Positions 48,170 through 59,760 of a stretch of DNA of 64,000 nucleotides are shown here, in pieces. Position numbers and translations under genes: made by a program. The stretch is from Tillandsia leiboldiana (taxonomy: Eukaryota; Streptophyta; Magnoliopsida; Poales; Bromeliaceae). Within the stretch, counting starts at the first letter, position 1; each line of letters starts with the position of its first letter. Where the stretch lies: NCBI GenBank assembly GCA_029204045.2, contig JAQNDB010000481.1, forward strand, positions 1 through 64,000. The letters are read 5' to 3'. Below the pieces are notes generated by a model. That model had not been told where the DNA came from and did no database searches. It saw only the letters and a list, made by a program, of their open reading frames with translations.

Positions 48170-50179
48170 TCAAACCCGGGTGGTGGTGAAGAGGTCGCGG
48201 TAGCGCTCCTTCATTTTAGATTCCAGCTCCCATGTTGCTTCTCGCTCCTCATAGTTGCTCCAGAGCACTTTCACGTAGGGGATGGTTCGATTTCGCAGTG
48301 CTTTAGTTTCCCTTGCCAGGATTCTCACCGGGGTTTCCTCGAAACTCAGATCCTCCCTAAGTTCGAGTGTAGAAGCGTCCAGGATATGTGAGGGGTCGGA
48401 GAGGTACTTCCGGAGCATCGAGACGTGGAAGACGTCGTGGACTCGGTCGAGGTTTGGTGGTAGGGCAAGGCGGTAAGCCACTGGGCCAATGCGCTCCAAA
48501 ATTTCGAAGGGCCCCACAAACCGTGGGCTCAGCTTGCCCCTCAGCCCGAAACGCTTGACTCCTCTGGACGGCGAGACCCGCAAAAAGACATGCTCTCCCA
48601 CTTGGAATTCTAAGTCGCGGCGCCTTTGGTCTGCGTAGCTCTTTTGGCGACTCTGGGCGGTCAGCAGACGCTGTCTGATAAGGCGTACCTTCTCTTTAGT
48701 TTCCTCCACTAAATCGGGTCCCAAGAACTTTCGTTCTCCCAAGTCGTCCCAACAAATTGGGGATCGGCAGCGCCTTCCATATAAGGCTTCGTAGGGTGCC
48801 ATCTGGATGCTGGCCTGGTAGCTGTTGTTGTAGGCGAATTCCACAAGAGGTAGGTAGCATGACCAACTGCTCCCCCAATCAAGCACACAGGCGCGAAGCA
48901 GGTCTTCGAGGGTTTGTATCACACGCTCCGACTGTCCGTCCGTCTGAGGGTGGTAGGCTGTGCTGAACTGTAGTCTGGTCCCCATAGCCCGCAGAAGGCT
49001 CTGCCAAAACTTCGAGACAAAACGCGTGTCTCTGTCCGAGGTGATCGATGCCGGCACTCCATGTAGTCTCACGATCTCGCTAATATAGGCTTGAGCTAAC
49101 CGTTCTCGGGTCCAGGTCGTATGAATTGGCAGAAAGTGTGCCGACTTGGTTAACCGGTCGACTACGACCCAAATCGCGTCGTGGCCCTGTTGTGAGCGTG
49201 GAAAACCCGTGACAAAGTCCATGGTGATCTGATCCCACTTCCACTCCGGCACCGGTAGAGGCTGTAGCTTCCCTGCTGGCCGCTGATGCTCGGCCTTTAT
49301 CTGTTGGCACACTAGGCAATGAGCTACGTGTCGGGTGACGTCCCCCTTCATTTTGGGCCACCAGTAGATCTGTTTGAGGTCCCTGTACATCTTCGTGCCC
49401 CCTGGATGTGCCGCATAAGGGGCCCGGTGTGCCTCCGTCAAGATTTCCTCCTTCAACTCCGACGAATCCGGCACGCAGATCCGTCCACGGAACCGTAGGG
49501 TGCCGTCGTCTTCCACCGCAAAATCGCTCTCTTGGTCCAGGGGAATCTTGTCTCGTACGCGCTGTAAGTGTGGGTCGGTCTGCTGTCCCTCCCTGATCTT
49601 CTCAAATAACGTCGGCTTGACCACCAAGGTTAGAAGTCGCATAACCGTGCCTGCCGGCACCACCTCCAACTGCATTCGTGCGAACTCCGCGATCAAGAGG
49701 TTCTGCTCCGTTATCGCGCTCCCTGACGCCCCTTCTTGATGCCCTTTCCTACTCAAGGCGTCTGCCACCACGTTTGCCTTTCCGGGATGGTATTGAATCG
49801 TCAAGTCGTAATCCTTCAACAACTCTAGCCACCGCCTCTGCCGCAAGTTCAATTCTTTTTGGGTAAAGATGTACTTAAGACTTTGATGATCCGAGAAGAC
49901 GTTACAGTGGACTCCAAAGAGATAATGCCTCCACAGTTTTAAAACGAAGACTACAGCAGCCAATTCTAAGTCGTGTATCGGGTAGTTCTTTTCGTAATCC
50001 TTCAGTTGCCTGGACGCGTAGGCGATCACTTTCCCCTGCTGCATCAGAACACCACCAAGACCGATCCTCGATGCGTCGCAGTACACTTCATAATCCTCTC
50101 CGGGTGTCGGCAGCACGAGTATTGGTGCCCTGGTTAACCTCCTCTTGAGTTCCTCAAAACTCTCCTGGCATTTGGCCGT
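48170..50179 (-). CDS. Element E pol, 3' part: RNase H, integrase and chromodomain
   Basis: A 648-aa open frame starts at 50116; coding sequence extends upstream to the TAG at 50180. RNase H residues D14, E51, D76 and D119 are present. Integrase has H230, H237, C267, C270 and D300, D361, E397. The chromodomain is at about 597-645. All catalytic residues are kept, so this part looks intact. It is separated from RT by a nonsense codon (TAG at 50180-50182, where Trp is expected). A short stretch at 48133-48169 between the stop and the LTR holds the polypurine tract (sense AAGAGGTGAGTGG). Confidence 0.9.
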   Translation of the reverse strand, partial: TAKCQESFEELKRRLTRAPILVLPTPGEDYEVYCDASRIGLGGVLMQQGKVIAYASRQLKDYEKNYPIHDLELAAVVFVLKLWRHYLFGVHCNVFSDHQSLKYIFTQKELNLRQRRWLELLKDYDLTIQYHPGKANVVADALSRKGHQEGASGSAITEQNLLIAEFARMQLEVVPAGTVMRLLTLVVKPTLFEKIREGQQTDPHLQRVRDKIPLDQESDFAVEDDGTLRFRGRICVPDSSELKEEILTEAHRAPYAAHPGGTKMYRDLKQIYWWPKMKGDVTRHVAHCLVCQQIKAEHQRPAGKLQPLPVPEWKWDQITMDFVTGFPRSQQGHDAIWVVVDRLTKSAHFLPIHTTWTRERLAQAYISEIVRLHGVPASITSDRDTRFVSKFWQSLLRAMGTRLQFSTAYHPQTDGQSERVIQTLEDLLRACVLDWGSSWSCYLPLVEFAYNNSYQASIQMAPYEALYGRRCRSPICWDDLGERKFLGPDLVEETKEKVRLIRQRLLTAQSRQKSYADQRRRDLEFQVGEHVFLRVSPSRGVKRFGLRGKLSPRFVGPFEILERIGPVAYRLALPPNLDRVHDVFHVSMLRKYLSDPSHILDASTLELREDLSFEETPVRILARETKALRNRTIPYVKVLWSNYEEREATWELESKMKERYRDLFTTTRV

Positions 50180-50999
50180 CTATATGAACTTCTTCCCTTT
50201 TCGGGTTAACCGATTTAAAGGGGTAGCAATCTTCGCGAAACCTTCAACGAAGCGCCTGTAGTATCCTGCCAATCCTAGGAAACTGCGGACCTCTGTCACC
50301 GTCGTCGGCGGCTGCCAGTCGACCACTGATTCCACCTTCTTGGCATGGCGATTCCCTGTGCCGAGATCACGTGTCCTAGGAAACCGACTTCGCGCAGCCA
50401 GAACTCACACTTCTTGAGTTTAGCAAACAGCTCCTGCTCTCTGAGCGTCTGGAGGATCGTTCGCAAATGGTCCTCGTGCTCCTCGTCGGTAGTGGAATAA
50501 ATCAGGATGTCGTCGATGAAAACCACCACGAACCGATCAAGGAAGGGTCTGAAGATCCGGTTCATCATGTCCATGAAGACTGCGGGGGCGTTCGTGAGTC
50601 CGAAAGGCATAACCGTGAACTCGTAGTGGCCATACCGGGTCCGGAAAGCAGTCTTCGGGGTGTCCTCGTCCCGAACCCGGAGTTGGTGGTAGCCCGATTG
50701 CAGATCGATTTTGGAGAAGACCGTCGCCCCTCTCAGCTGGTCGAAGAGATCATCTATTCTGGGCAGGGGGTACTTATTCTTCACTGTAACTTTGTTTATT
50801 CCTCTATAATCGATGCAGAGACGCAGGCTTCCGTCTTTCTTCCGCACCAAGAGTACCGGTGCCCCCCAGGGCGATACACTTGGCCTGATAAAACCTTTGT
50901 CCAAGAGGTCCTCAAGTTGTGCTTTAAGCTCTTTCAGCTCTCCGAAGGCCATCCGGTAAGGCGCCTTCGTAATAGGCTGCATGCCCGGTAGCAGCTCGA
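50180..50999 (-). CDS. Element E reverse transcriptase, frameshifted at both ends
   Basis: A 228-aa frame (50296-50982) begins at MQPITKAPYRM, matching the family's protease-RT junction, and keeps FIDD at residues 155-158. The upstream frame runs into it through a 1-nt shift near 51000. Near 50345, after GHVISAQGIA, another shift moves the conserved KKVESVVDW sequence to a different frame. The frame reaches a TAG at 50180-50182 within the RT connection region. Confidence 0.87.
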
Positions 51000-52478
51000 T
51001 AGGAACACCACCTCCCGCTCAGGGGGCATCCCGGGCAGTTCCGTGGGAAAGACGTCGGGGAAGTCCTTCACCACTAGGATATCTGCAAGTGTCGTCAGGG
51101 GTCGGGTAGCCAAATCCACCGATGCTAAATAGGCCACGAACCCACCCTCCACCAGTCTTCTGGCCCGTGCCACTGAAATAATCGCCGGGAAGGAGATGCT
51201 CTTGCCCATGATGTACACATGCTCAGGGAAACCCGGTTCTTGTAATCGCAGCTGTCGTTTGTCGCAATCGATGAGTGCCTGGTACTTCGTGAGCCAGTTC
51301 ATGCCCAACACCACGTCGTACTCCTCCAGTGGGATTACCACCAAATCCCAAGGGCAAGCCAGCCGCCCTAGCATAATCGGGCAGGCGGCCACCAAGCTGA
51401 CCGCCTCCAAAGTCCCTCCCGCCGTTTGAACCGTCAAGAAGGTTTGGAGGGGTGTCTCCTCGAGATCATGCATAAATACGAAATCGCGAGAAATGAACGA
51501 GTGTGTTGCTCCGGTATCGAAAAGAGTTCTAGCACGGGAATTTGAAACGGAAGAAATACCTGCAAGTGCGTCCTCCGGCGGGTCTTTCTCTTGGCGGGTC
51601 ATTGAGAAAACTCTCCCGCCTGGTTGTGGCCGCCTGTCCTCCTCGCGCCGTGGTGCAGGGGGTCTAGAAGTCAACGCCATAGGAGCTTTCCCCTGCCCTG
51701 AGAGCTGTGGCGTGGGCGTAGAAGCTGCAGAGGACGCAGATCCCCCGCCTAAGGGGCAGTCGCGGCGGAAGTGCCCCCGTTTGCCGCACCTGAAGCAGTG
51801 GTCGCCTCTTTGGGGGCACTCTCCCGCCAGGTGCCCTCCCCCGCATATGACACAAGGCCTATTCCCCGGCCTCGGCCCTCCTGCTGGCGCGCCCCAGGGC
51901 CCCGCCTGCGGTCTCCACCGTTTGGGGCCCCCGCTCCCACTCCAAGAGCCTCCCCCCGAATTCTGCTGTTGCCGCTTCCTTTCTTCCAGCCGCGCCGAGT
52001 TCTCTCTTCTGGCGCGGGTGACTGCAAAACCCCGCTCCACCGTAGTGGCCCTGTCGACCACTTTCTGGAAGGTGGGCAGGTCGGCTGCTTGCACCACCTC
52101 GAAGATATTGCTCCGCAAGCCATCCACAAAGAGTTGCGCCTTGTGAGCCTCGTCCCTTATGACGAACGGGACGCAGTTTGCTAGCCAGACGAACTCCCGC
52201 TGATACTCCATGACCGTCCGGTTCCCCTGCTGGATGTGGTTCAGGTCATCCTCCAACTTTTTCTTGACGCTGCTGGTGAAGAAGGCCCCGAACAGCTCCT
52301 GTTTGAATGTTGCCCAGGACGGGAGTGCGGTACCCTTAGTAGGATCGGGGCGTACCGTCTTCCACCATAAGCGGGCATTCCCCTCCAAGCAGTGGACTAC
52401 TAGGGGAACCCGCTCGTCATCCTCCATGACTAAGTCTTCAAAAAGTTTCTCCATCGACCCCACCCATTTCTCGACGAC
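51000..52478 (-). CDS. Element E gag C-terminus and protease
   Basis: The 509-aa frame from 52463 contains capsid (about 1-150) and an R/Q/G-rich linker. Two zinc knuckles are C204/C207/H211/C216 and C223/C226/H231/C236. The protease DTG is at 316-318 and LGMNWL at 386-391. The last residues after REVVF are out of frame. The normal PPEREVEF junction to RT is disrupted by a 1-nt shift near 51000. Upstream it joins gag across a single TAG. Confidence 0.9.
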
Positions 52479-52919
52479 CTAAGGATCAGTCGTGTCCCCT
52501 TCGAACGTGGGTGGGTCGTATTTCTTGAAGTCCTTCAAGTTGGCTCGCACCCGATCTCGCTCAGTCATCACTACCGTCCCCTCCCCCGCGGCGGCGGCAG
52601 CCACGGTAGGGGTAGGTGTGACCCCCGTCTCCTCCAGAGTAACCCTGCTGGCTGTCCCCGGCGCCGGTCCCGTAGTCGCCGCCGGCGGTGGCGCTGTCGG
52701 TGGTGCCGCGGCCGGTGCTGTCGGCCCCTGTGGAGGAACCGGGGCGGCCGTCACCGTCGCGGCCTGCTGCTGTTGCGTCAACTGACGCACGTGATCAGTG
52801 AGGTTTGCCAGATTCCCCGCCATCTCCCGCAATTGCTGCCGCAGGAGCTGGTTCTCCGCGGCCGTCGTCGTCGTCGCATCTGCCTCTGCGTCCCCGGCTG
52901 ATGATCTAGTACGGGCCAT
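52479..52919 (-). CDS. Element E gag N-terminus
   Basis: I place the start at the ATG at 52917-52919 (MARTRSS), typical of this gag type. A short coiled-coil-like segment (residues about 20-50), then a Pro/Ala/Thr-rich linker and the start of capsid (DPPTFEGDTTDP) follow. The frame ends at TAG (52479-52481), where Gln is expected before VVEKWV. Confidence 0.88.
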   Translation of the reverse strand: MARTRSSAGDAEADATTTTAAENQLLRQQLREMAGNLANLTDHVRQLTQQQQAATVTAAPVPPQGPTAPAAAPPTAPPPAATTGPAPGTASRVTLEETGVTPTPTVAAAAAGEGTVVMTERDRVRANLKDFKKYDPPTFEGDTTDP

Positions 52920-53137
52920 GTCTGTCACACATCACAAGAGTCAACTTTAGACTACCCTACTAACAACAACCATAAAGTGAGAGAAAGGACTCAACATTTC
53001 CCCCCCCCCCCTCGGTCACTCGCGTTCTACAGTCCTATGTCCTACCCATTTCATTCATGTGTAGGCAAGTGAGGGATTCCCACGGATGTCGGCACTAACT
53101 GTTGTGATTGAAAGAACTCTCTGATACCATCTTAATC
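52920..53137 (-). other. Element E leader with primer-binding site (about 53117-53129)
   Basis: Sense TGGTATCAGAGAG matches the Met-tRNA PBS core (TGGTATCAGAG) and lies 8-9 bp from the LTR end. The leader is short and includes a C-run near 52998-53010. Confidence 0.82.
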
Positions 53138-54750
53138 TGTCACGCCCCGGGGGTTTGTTTTAGCGGAAACGATTTACAAAAGTCAAACATTTGACGTCTA
53201 AATTTTTTTTTGATAAAAGAAAACCTCTCTTCCCCGGCGCGTGCCCAGACCCGCCGCATATACAGAAACTCTCTGCAAACAGACAGAGTCTCCTCTGTAT
53301 ATGCACGGCGTAGCGTTTAGTACATGTTCCCAACATAAGCAACCATTCAATCACAACAGTCACTAACATACAACTAGTACCACAATTTATTAAAACGCAT
53401 GGCCGATCAATTTGAAAGGATAAATCCACAGTCGTTGAAACGGTGCCTACCCAGCACTCAGGTTTTGAAAACGTGTTCGAAAGCAGCATAAATCCACAGG
53501 GTTTTGAAAACAGTGCCCACACGGCACCTGAGTTTTGAAATTCATTTTCGCAATCCATAAATCCACAGGGTTTTGAAATCAGTGCCCACACGACACTTAA
53601 ATTTTTAAAATAGTTTTCGTAGTCTTTTCTTGGGTTTTCTTTTTCTTTTTCTTTCCCAAACGGCCAACAGAAACAAAAGGAAAGATAAATGCATAAGAGA
53701 ACAACCGAATAGAGACCATGCCGACATCCACACCGACCCCACGAGGGTATCGAGAACCTCACAAATAACTACAACGTAAATGAAATGTAAAGATGCAGAA
53801 GGAAATACAGTCCAGGGTCCCCAGCAACCCAGAAGCTCCTGCCCCGTCCTCACCGTCGCCTACCTCTCCCCCCGTCTGGACCCTGTCACGAAGTGGGAAG
53901 TCAGTGACGAATAATAGTAGAGCAGGACAATATAGTAAAACAAACCGTGAAGACAACCGGAGCAACCACCCTCTCAAGAGGGAAATGATAACCTGTACTC
54001 CCGTGTCCTGCAATACCCGGCCACGTCGGACAACTAAACCGACGGCCCATACCGTACCTGCAAAAACCCGACCACGTCGGACAACTAAACCGACGGGTCG
54101 CACTGCTCGCACCTCGGCGCCTCAAACCCCACCACTAATAAGGGGCCCCACTACGTCACCTCGTGGGTATACACGGGTCATAGACCGCTTTTCCGGAAAA
54201 GCGCACCCTTTGCGGTGGCCAAACCGCGGGTGCGCGTGCTGCAGCCTCGAGCAAAGTAACCATAACCGCTATCATGTCAGCATCATAATGTATAAAAAAG
54301 AGTAAACTATAACCGCCATCATGTATAAACAAGAGTAAGCTATATCTGCTATCATGTATAATCAAGAGTAAGCTATAACTGCTATCATGTATAATCCAAA
54401 GAAAAACGGTAACACGTGTGTTCACAAGTACCCCGCTAACATGTAATATCGAAAGTAAAATGACTGCCAAAGACCGACGCTAAACGACACAGTCAAACCC
54501 ACCTGTCGGTAGTAGCAATCAACGCTCGGCTCCCTCGCGTCCCGGTACGCCCGCACGGACTCCCACACACACCTGCCGCGAGGAAAGTCAGCACTCAGAC
54601 TTGGATGAAAAGACACGACAGTCCGCTTGTCCCGGTTTGCGGCTCCCCGCCCGCACACGGGGCTGGGCGCGTGCCCGGCCCCGTGCGGGTCACCCCCGCA
54701 CGCGGGGCTGGGCGCGTGCCCGGCCCCGTGCGGGTCACCCCCGCACGCGG
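53138..54750 (-). repeat. 5' LTR of element E, truncated by element D
   Basis: It is nearly identical to 45697-47300. It stops within the 45-bp minisatellite at GCACGCGG, immediately followed by the TGTAGAATACC start of LTR D. The low divergence between the two LTRs shows a fairly young insertion despite the broken genes. Confidence 0.9.
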
Positions 54751-54949
54751 TGTAGAATACCGGGATTTCGGATGGTGCGCCGACCTCGCCAGATGGCGTG
54801 GTGCGGAGGAATTGCCTCGGGCATGTTGCTTATGTGTTTACGGATGATGTCGGGTTGATTCGGATCAACGCGGAAGCCCCAGCTTGATTCGGAGTTTTCC
54901 GGGCTTTATCCGCCGGTAGAGGACTGGTTTCGGGGAAGCCTCGACTTCA

Positions 54950-55226
54950 CAGCGGAGTGCAGAAAATATTGGAAATACTTGGAACAAGTATACTTTGAGT
55001 TTATAGCGGAGTTCGGGAGGTTCCGGACTGACGCGGAAGACCCGAGGGCAAAAAGTGAGTTGGAGTTGGCAGTTTTGGAGCCGGTTTTTGGGTTGAGCAC
55101 ACCGACTCCATGGTTGAGCTTTTTGAGGAGGAAAAGCTTTGAGCATGTGTATTTTCAGATTACAGCGGAGTTCGGGAGGTTCCGGACTGGTGCGGAGGCC
55201 CCGAGGGCAAAAAGTGAGTTGAGTGG
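54950..55226 (+). repeat. Imperfect direct repeat, spacing 159 bp
   Basis: GCGGAGTTCGGGAGGTTCCG at 55006 and again at 55165, followed in both by GAGGGCAAAAAGTGAGTTG. Confidence 0.85.
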
Positions 55227-55739
55227 GGCATTTGATGGATTATTTTATTAATTTAATTAATTTAATTAAATTGATGGCTTTGACTGTGAGTTATGGTTTA
55301 TGAAGAAAGATAAATTAGAAGAGTTAAATGTGGGTTTGGTTTAATTGTTTATTTTTATTGCTCCTTGCCAGCTGCCTTGCAACCCAAGCCTTAATTAGCC
55401 AATTCCTTAATTAAGTGAGCCTCCACGTCATCCTTCTCCCCTGCAAGCAAACAGAGGGAATGGAGGAAAGCAGAGTAAGTGAGAAAGAGAGAAAAAGAAG
55501 GAAAAGAAGAAGATGAAGAAGAGAAGGAAAGAGTGGAATGAATGAGATTTGATGGTGGGAACCTACTGCTAGTCGCCAGGGAGCCGTGGGGAGCGAGCGG
55601 CGCGTGTGTCATTTTCTTTGGATGAGGTATTTTCTTTGTAGCTGTTTTGTTGAGAGCTTGTTTGAGGTTCATCTTTGGTTTCTTTTTAGCTTAAGCTCGG
55701 GTTGGTGGTGTTCCTAGACTGTTGTCCTTGGGCTTGGTG

Positions 55740-56170
55740 TGGCCGCGGGGTGCCGCGTGGGGCGCGTGAGATCGGGCGCACGGCTGGCGCAGTGGGCACT
55801 GCGCGCTGGGGCGCCGCGCGCTGGGCAGCTGCGCGCTAGGCGCCGCACAGCGGGGCGCCGCGCGCTGGGCAGCTGCGCGCTAGGCGCCGCACAGCGGGGC
55901 GCCGCGCACCGCACAGCGGGGCGCCGCGCACCGCACAGTGGGGCGCCGCGCAGCGACCGCTGCGCGTTTGGCCCATGGGCGCCGCGCGGCCAGCGCCAGG
56001 GCGCTGCGCGTGGCGCACCTGCGCACTGCGCGGGCGCCAGGGGCGCCGCGCGCAGCAGCGCAGGCGCTGGGCGCAGCGGCCGCGCGGGGCTGTCCAGGCG
56101 CCGCGCGGCAGACTTGTTGCCGCGCGGCAGTCTTGGGCGCCGCGCGGCAAGCGCGCCAACGGCGCGGGCT
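55740..56170. repeat. GC-rich repeat block in LTR D
   Basis: It is built of GGCGCCGCGC-type units. The clearest part is a 44-bp repeat anchored at CAGCTGCGCGCTAGG (55826 and 55870). Shorter units based on CGCACAGCGGGGCGCCG follow. Confidence 0.8.
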
Positions 56171-58127
56171 GCAGCCGCAGCATGCTGATGAGTGGCTGCG
56201 GCTTACGACTCGCGTCGGCGCGCGCGGATTCCGCGGTTGGGTCTGTTTCTTGTCGCCAGCGACCGCGGGGTTGCCCGGGTTTCGTGCAGATTTTCTGTGG
56301 ACCGTTTTTGACTCGGTTTTGTTTCTTTTACTCTCACAGGGCGGCGCCATTTGTGGCGGTTTTCGACTTGGTGCCGCGCGAAGCTCGGTTCAAGTGCGTG
56401 GTAAGGGTTGACAGCTGTGGTCTCGAGGCAATGGAACGAGAAAGAGAAGGAATCCTTATGTGAGTGTGGAGGGTTGGAGCTTGCAGATTTTTATATGTGA
56501 GAGTATGTATTTAATTTGGGTGATTTTTGTGAACAGAATGTGATTCAGTAGGGTGCAAATGGATTTATGGGATATTGCGGTTAAGTGAATATTATTTATT
56601 AATGTGGTAATTGGAGCTTTTAAGCATACTGTGGGTAATGTGTGTTTGGATTTATTGTGTGTGTGCTTAGTGCTTGTTGAAGGTTGTGAGAAATTATGTA
56701 TTATGGGAGCATATGAGTGGCTGTTGCATTGTGGATGAATTAGTGTGTGTGTGCTTTGGAGCTAGTGGTGTGCATTGGTGGATTTACTTAATGTGATGAT
56801 TGTGAGCTTATAATTATCTTGTGCTGAGAGTTTATGGGAGCAAATATTTTAGATTGTGCTGAAGCTTAGTGTGTAAGTGTTGTGGTGGATTTGTTGTGGG
56901 CTAATGCTAAGTGTGAGCTGCTGGAGCTCTGTTGTGGACTTTGTGTTGGAGCATTGGTGTGTGTTGTATGATGGCTGAGGAGCGAGCCGTTTGCGCACAG
57001 AATTTTGTGAAGACTCGGGGAAATTTATTCGAGCTTCCAGGGATTTTCCGTGTACGCGGCAGTGCACATGCGCGCGGCGCGTTTTTCGAGGTTTCGTCTG
57101 CTCGAGGTTCCGACACTTCACCGACTTCAGCGTTTGCCTGCGGAAAGCGTTCCAGGTGGGTTGGAATTTTTCCAAAATTTATGGAATGCCCTTTAATGCT
57201 CCTGAATGCATTTTGATCATGTTTATCATGTTACTTTCACCGTTTTTACATCTGATAGTTGCCTGGAAATTTTTAGAAAATTATTTATAACCCCAGATTA
57301 TTTTTAGTATACTCCTGTTATCATATGACACTAGGCTGCATGTTCTGTGGACATTATTTTTGCATCCTGATCGTTTTAAAAATCGAGAAAGCCCATTTTA
57401 TGGAAAAACATCATTTTCAAGGTAGTTTTTAAATTATGAGTTCGCCAGAGGTATGGCATTGATTCAGGGTGCATTAGACCTCGTGCCTGGGGCCCGAGGG
57501 GTCTCCTTTTTGAGTTTTGAGATGAATTATAGTGTCATTTGATATTTGAGCTTCCTTATGAGATAGTGAAATTACTCTAGATCATGGGTCGTATTCTGAT
57601 TTAGTGGTGGAGGTGGTTCTCCCACTTAGCTTCGAGGATTTTGGGGTTCCGGCAGATCGAGTCGTGGAAGTTTCCCGACTCAGCCATGGTCGTGCATTAT
57701 CAGATTGAGTCGTTGAGGGTTCTCCGACATAGCTGTAAGAGTGTTCGAGCTATTCGTGTTGAGTCAAGGTTCTTTTCCGACTGAGTTGTGTTTTCGAGCT
57801 TTGGGATACCGATCTGTTTGATCGTGGATTATAGCCTGCATGTGCCGCATATTAAGACAGTGAGACAGATGTGATACTTGAGTTCGGTGGGGTCGCTCCC
57901 CTCGAGCTACGCCCCGGGTGCGATGATGATACCGAGCCTGACGAGGCTACGATGTGGATATGCGCCTAGTTCATATACTAGTGGTCGCTTGATACCCCTG
58001 GCCGAGTTACCATGGGGTCACTTTGTGTGAGATTGAGATAGTCGGTTTAGGACGCCCCACGTAAATCCCGTCCTCTTGTGGATGCGTGGTAGTGGGCAGG
58101 TGCGTTCCTAGACGACAGGCGCAGGCT

Positions 58128-58132
58128 GGACT
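58128..58132. repeat. Target-site duplication of S2 (partner 61721-61725)
   Basis: ggact on both sides of the solo LTR. Confidence 0.94.
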
Positions 58133-58391
58133 TGTAAGACCTGGCTTTTCCGTTACCCTTTCCGTTATCCCTTTCTTACGACTGTCCGACTGTGGGACAA
58201 TTTTTAGTGTTTTTCCGGAAAGTCCGTCGGGACTCGCGGACATTTTTAGGCGGAAGGGCTCGCGAAACGGAGAACGGGGACGCGATCGGTTTCGGATTCC
58301 GACTCCCGGTTCTCCCAGAATAAATTTTTGAAGTTCGGACCCCTTTAGACGCCTCGGGATCCGTGTTGGCAGCCCGCACACCTTTTAAGGT

Positions 58392-58421
58392 AAACCCTAA
58401 TTCTTTTAGTATATATATATA
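58392..58421 (+). promoter_or_regulatory. Telo-box and TATA box of S2
   Basis: AAACCCTAA (58392-58400) is followed by TATATATATATAG (about 58410-58421). A CT-rich leader at 58450-58590 comes next, then CGAGGTGAGT (58598-58607), a consensus plant 5' splice site. Confidence 0.6.
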
Positions 58422-58796
58422 GCCGTGTGGGAAAGAGGATTAGGGTTCCTCTTATTTTCTTTTGGTGGCCGCCTCTTTTCTTTTTCCTCTTCTTCCTCCC
58501 TCGTAGCCGCCGGCAAAGAATAACCAAGCGCACGGGCAAGGGTGGACCGGTGGAGGCAAGCGGACGATCCCTCCTTCTCCTCCTCTTTCGCACATCGAGG
58601 TGAGTCGGAAACGTTTCCGTTTGGGGGGAATCTCCCTTTCTTTTTTCTTTTATTGGTCACGAGGAGGGAGGAGGGGGCGGCGCCGTCGCGCATCGCTGCG
58701 CGCGGGGCCGGCCGCGGGTGGGGCGCCGTGCGGGCAGGTGCCGCGCGGGGTCGCCCCACGCCGCGGGCAGCGCGCCGCGCGACACTCGGCCGCGCG

Positions 58797-59760
58797 CGGG
58801 GCCGCCCACAAGAGGGGGCGCCCGCGCGGGCTGGTGCCGCGCGGGGCCGCCCCGCACCGCGGGCAGCGCGCCCCGCGCGGCGCTCGGCCGCGCGGGGCCG
58901 CCCGCAAGAGGGGACGCCCGCGCGGGCTGGTGCCGCGCGGGGCCGCCCCGCACCGTGGGCAGCGCGCCCGCGCGGCGCTCGGCCGCGCGGGGCCGCCCGC
59001 AAGAGGGGGGGGCGCCCGCGCGGGCTGGTGCCGCGCGGGGCCGCCCCGCACCGCGGGCAGCGCGCCCGCGCGGCGCTCGGCCGCGCGGGGCCGCCCGCAA
59101 GAGGGGGCGCCCGCGCGGGCTGGTGCCGCGCGGGGCCACCCCGCACCGCGGGCAGCGCGCCCGCGCGGCGCTCGGCCGCGCGGGGCCGCCCGCAAGAGGG
59201 GGGCGCCCGCGCGGGCTGGTGCCGCGCGGGGCCGCCCCGCACTGCGGGCAGCGCGCCCGCGCGGCGCTCAGCCGCGCGCCCGCGCGGCGCTCAGCCGCGC
59301 GGGGCCGCCCGCAAGAGGGGGCGCCCGCACGGGCTGGTGCCGCGCGGGGCCGCCCCGCACCGCGGGCAGCGCGCCCGCGCGGCGCTCGGCCGCGCGGGGC
59401 CGCCCGCAAGAGCGGGGCACCCGCGCGGGGGCCGCCCCGCACCGCGGGCAGCGCGCCCGCGCGGCGCTCGGCCGCGCGGGGCCGCCCGCAAGAGCGGGGC
59501 ACCCGCGCGGGCTGGTGCCGCGCGGGGCCGCCCCGCACCGCGGGCAGCGCGCCCGCGCGGCGCTCAGGAGGGGGGCACCCGCGCGGGCTGGTACCGCGCG
59601 GGGTCGCCCCGCTCCGCGAGCAGCGCGCCCGCGCGGCGCCTGGCCGCGCGGGGCCGCCCGCAGGAGGGGCGCCCGCGCGGGCTGGTGCCGCGCGGGGTCG
59701 CCCCGCACCGCAGGAGGGGCGCCCGCGCGGGCTGGTGCCGCGCGGGGCTGCGCCCAGGCA
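58797..59760. repeat. 96-bp GC-rich minisatellite, about 10 units
   Basis: GCCGCCCGCAAGAG anchors (the first in a CACAAGAG variant) start at 58801, 58897, 58992, 59090, 59185, 59304, 59399 and 59481, giving periods of 96, 95, 98, 95, 119, 95 and 82. Degraded units continue to about 59750. It is nearly pure GC with very many CpG. Confidence 0.92.

Larger units (their letters stand above)
45697..54750 (-). mobile_element. Element E: Ty3/gypsy chromovirus, 5' LTR cut by element D
   Basis: A 2436-bp 3' LTR (45697-48132), a 5.0 kb internal region (48133-53137) and the first 1613 bp (plus-strand order) of the 5' LTR are present. It carries a complete set of gag-pol domains with two nonsense codons and two frameshifts. 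It is inserted in LTR F; the left flank is gtagc (45692-45696). The matching right flank must lie beyond the window. Confidence 0.92.
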
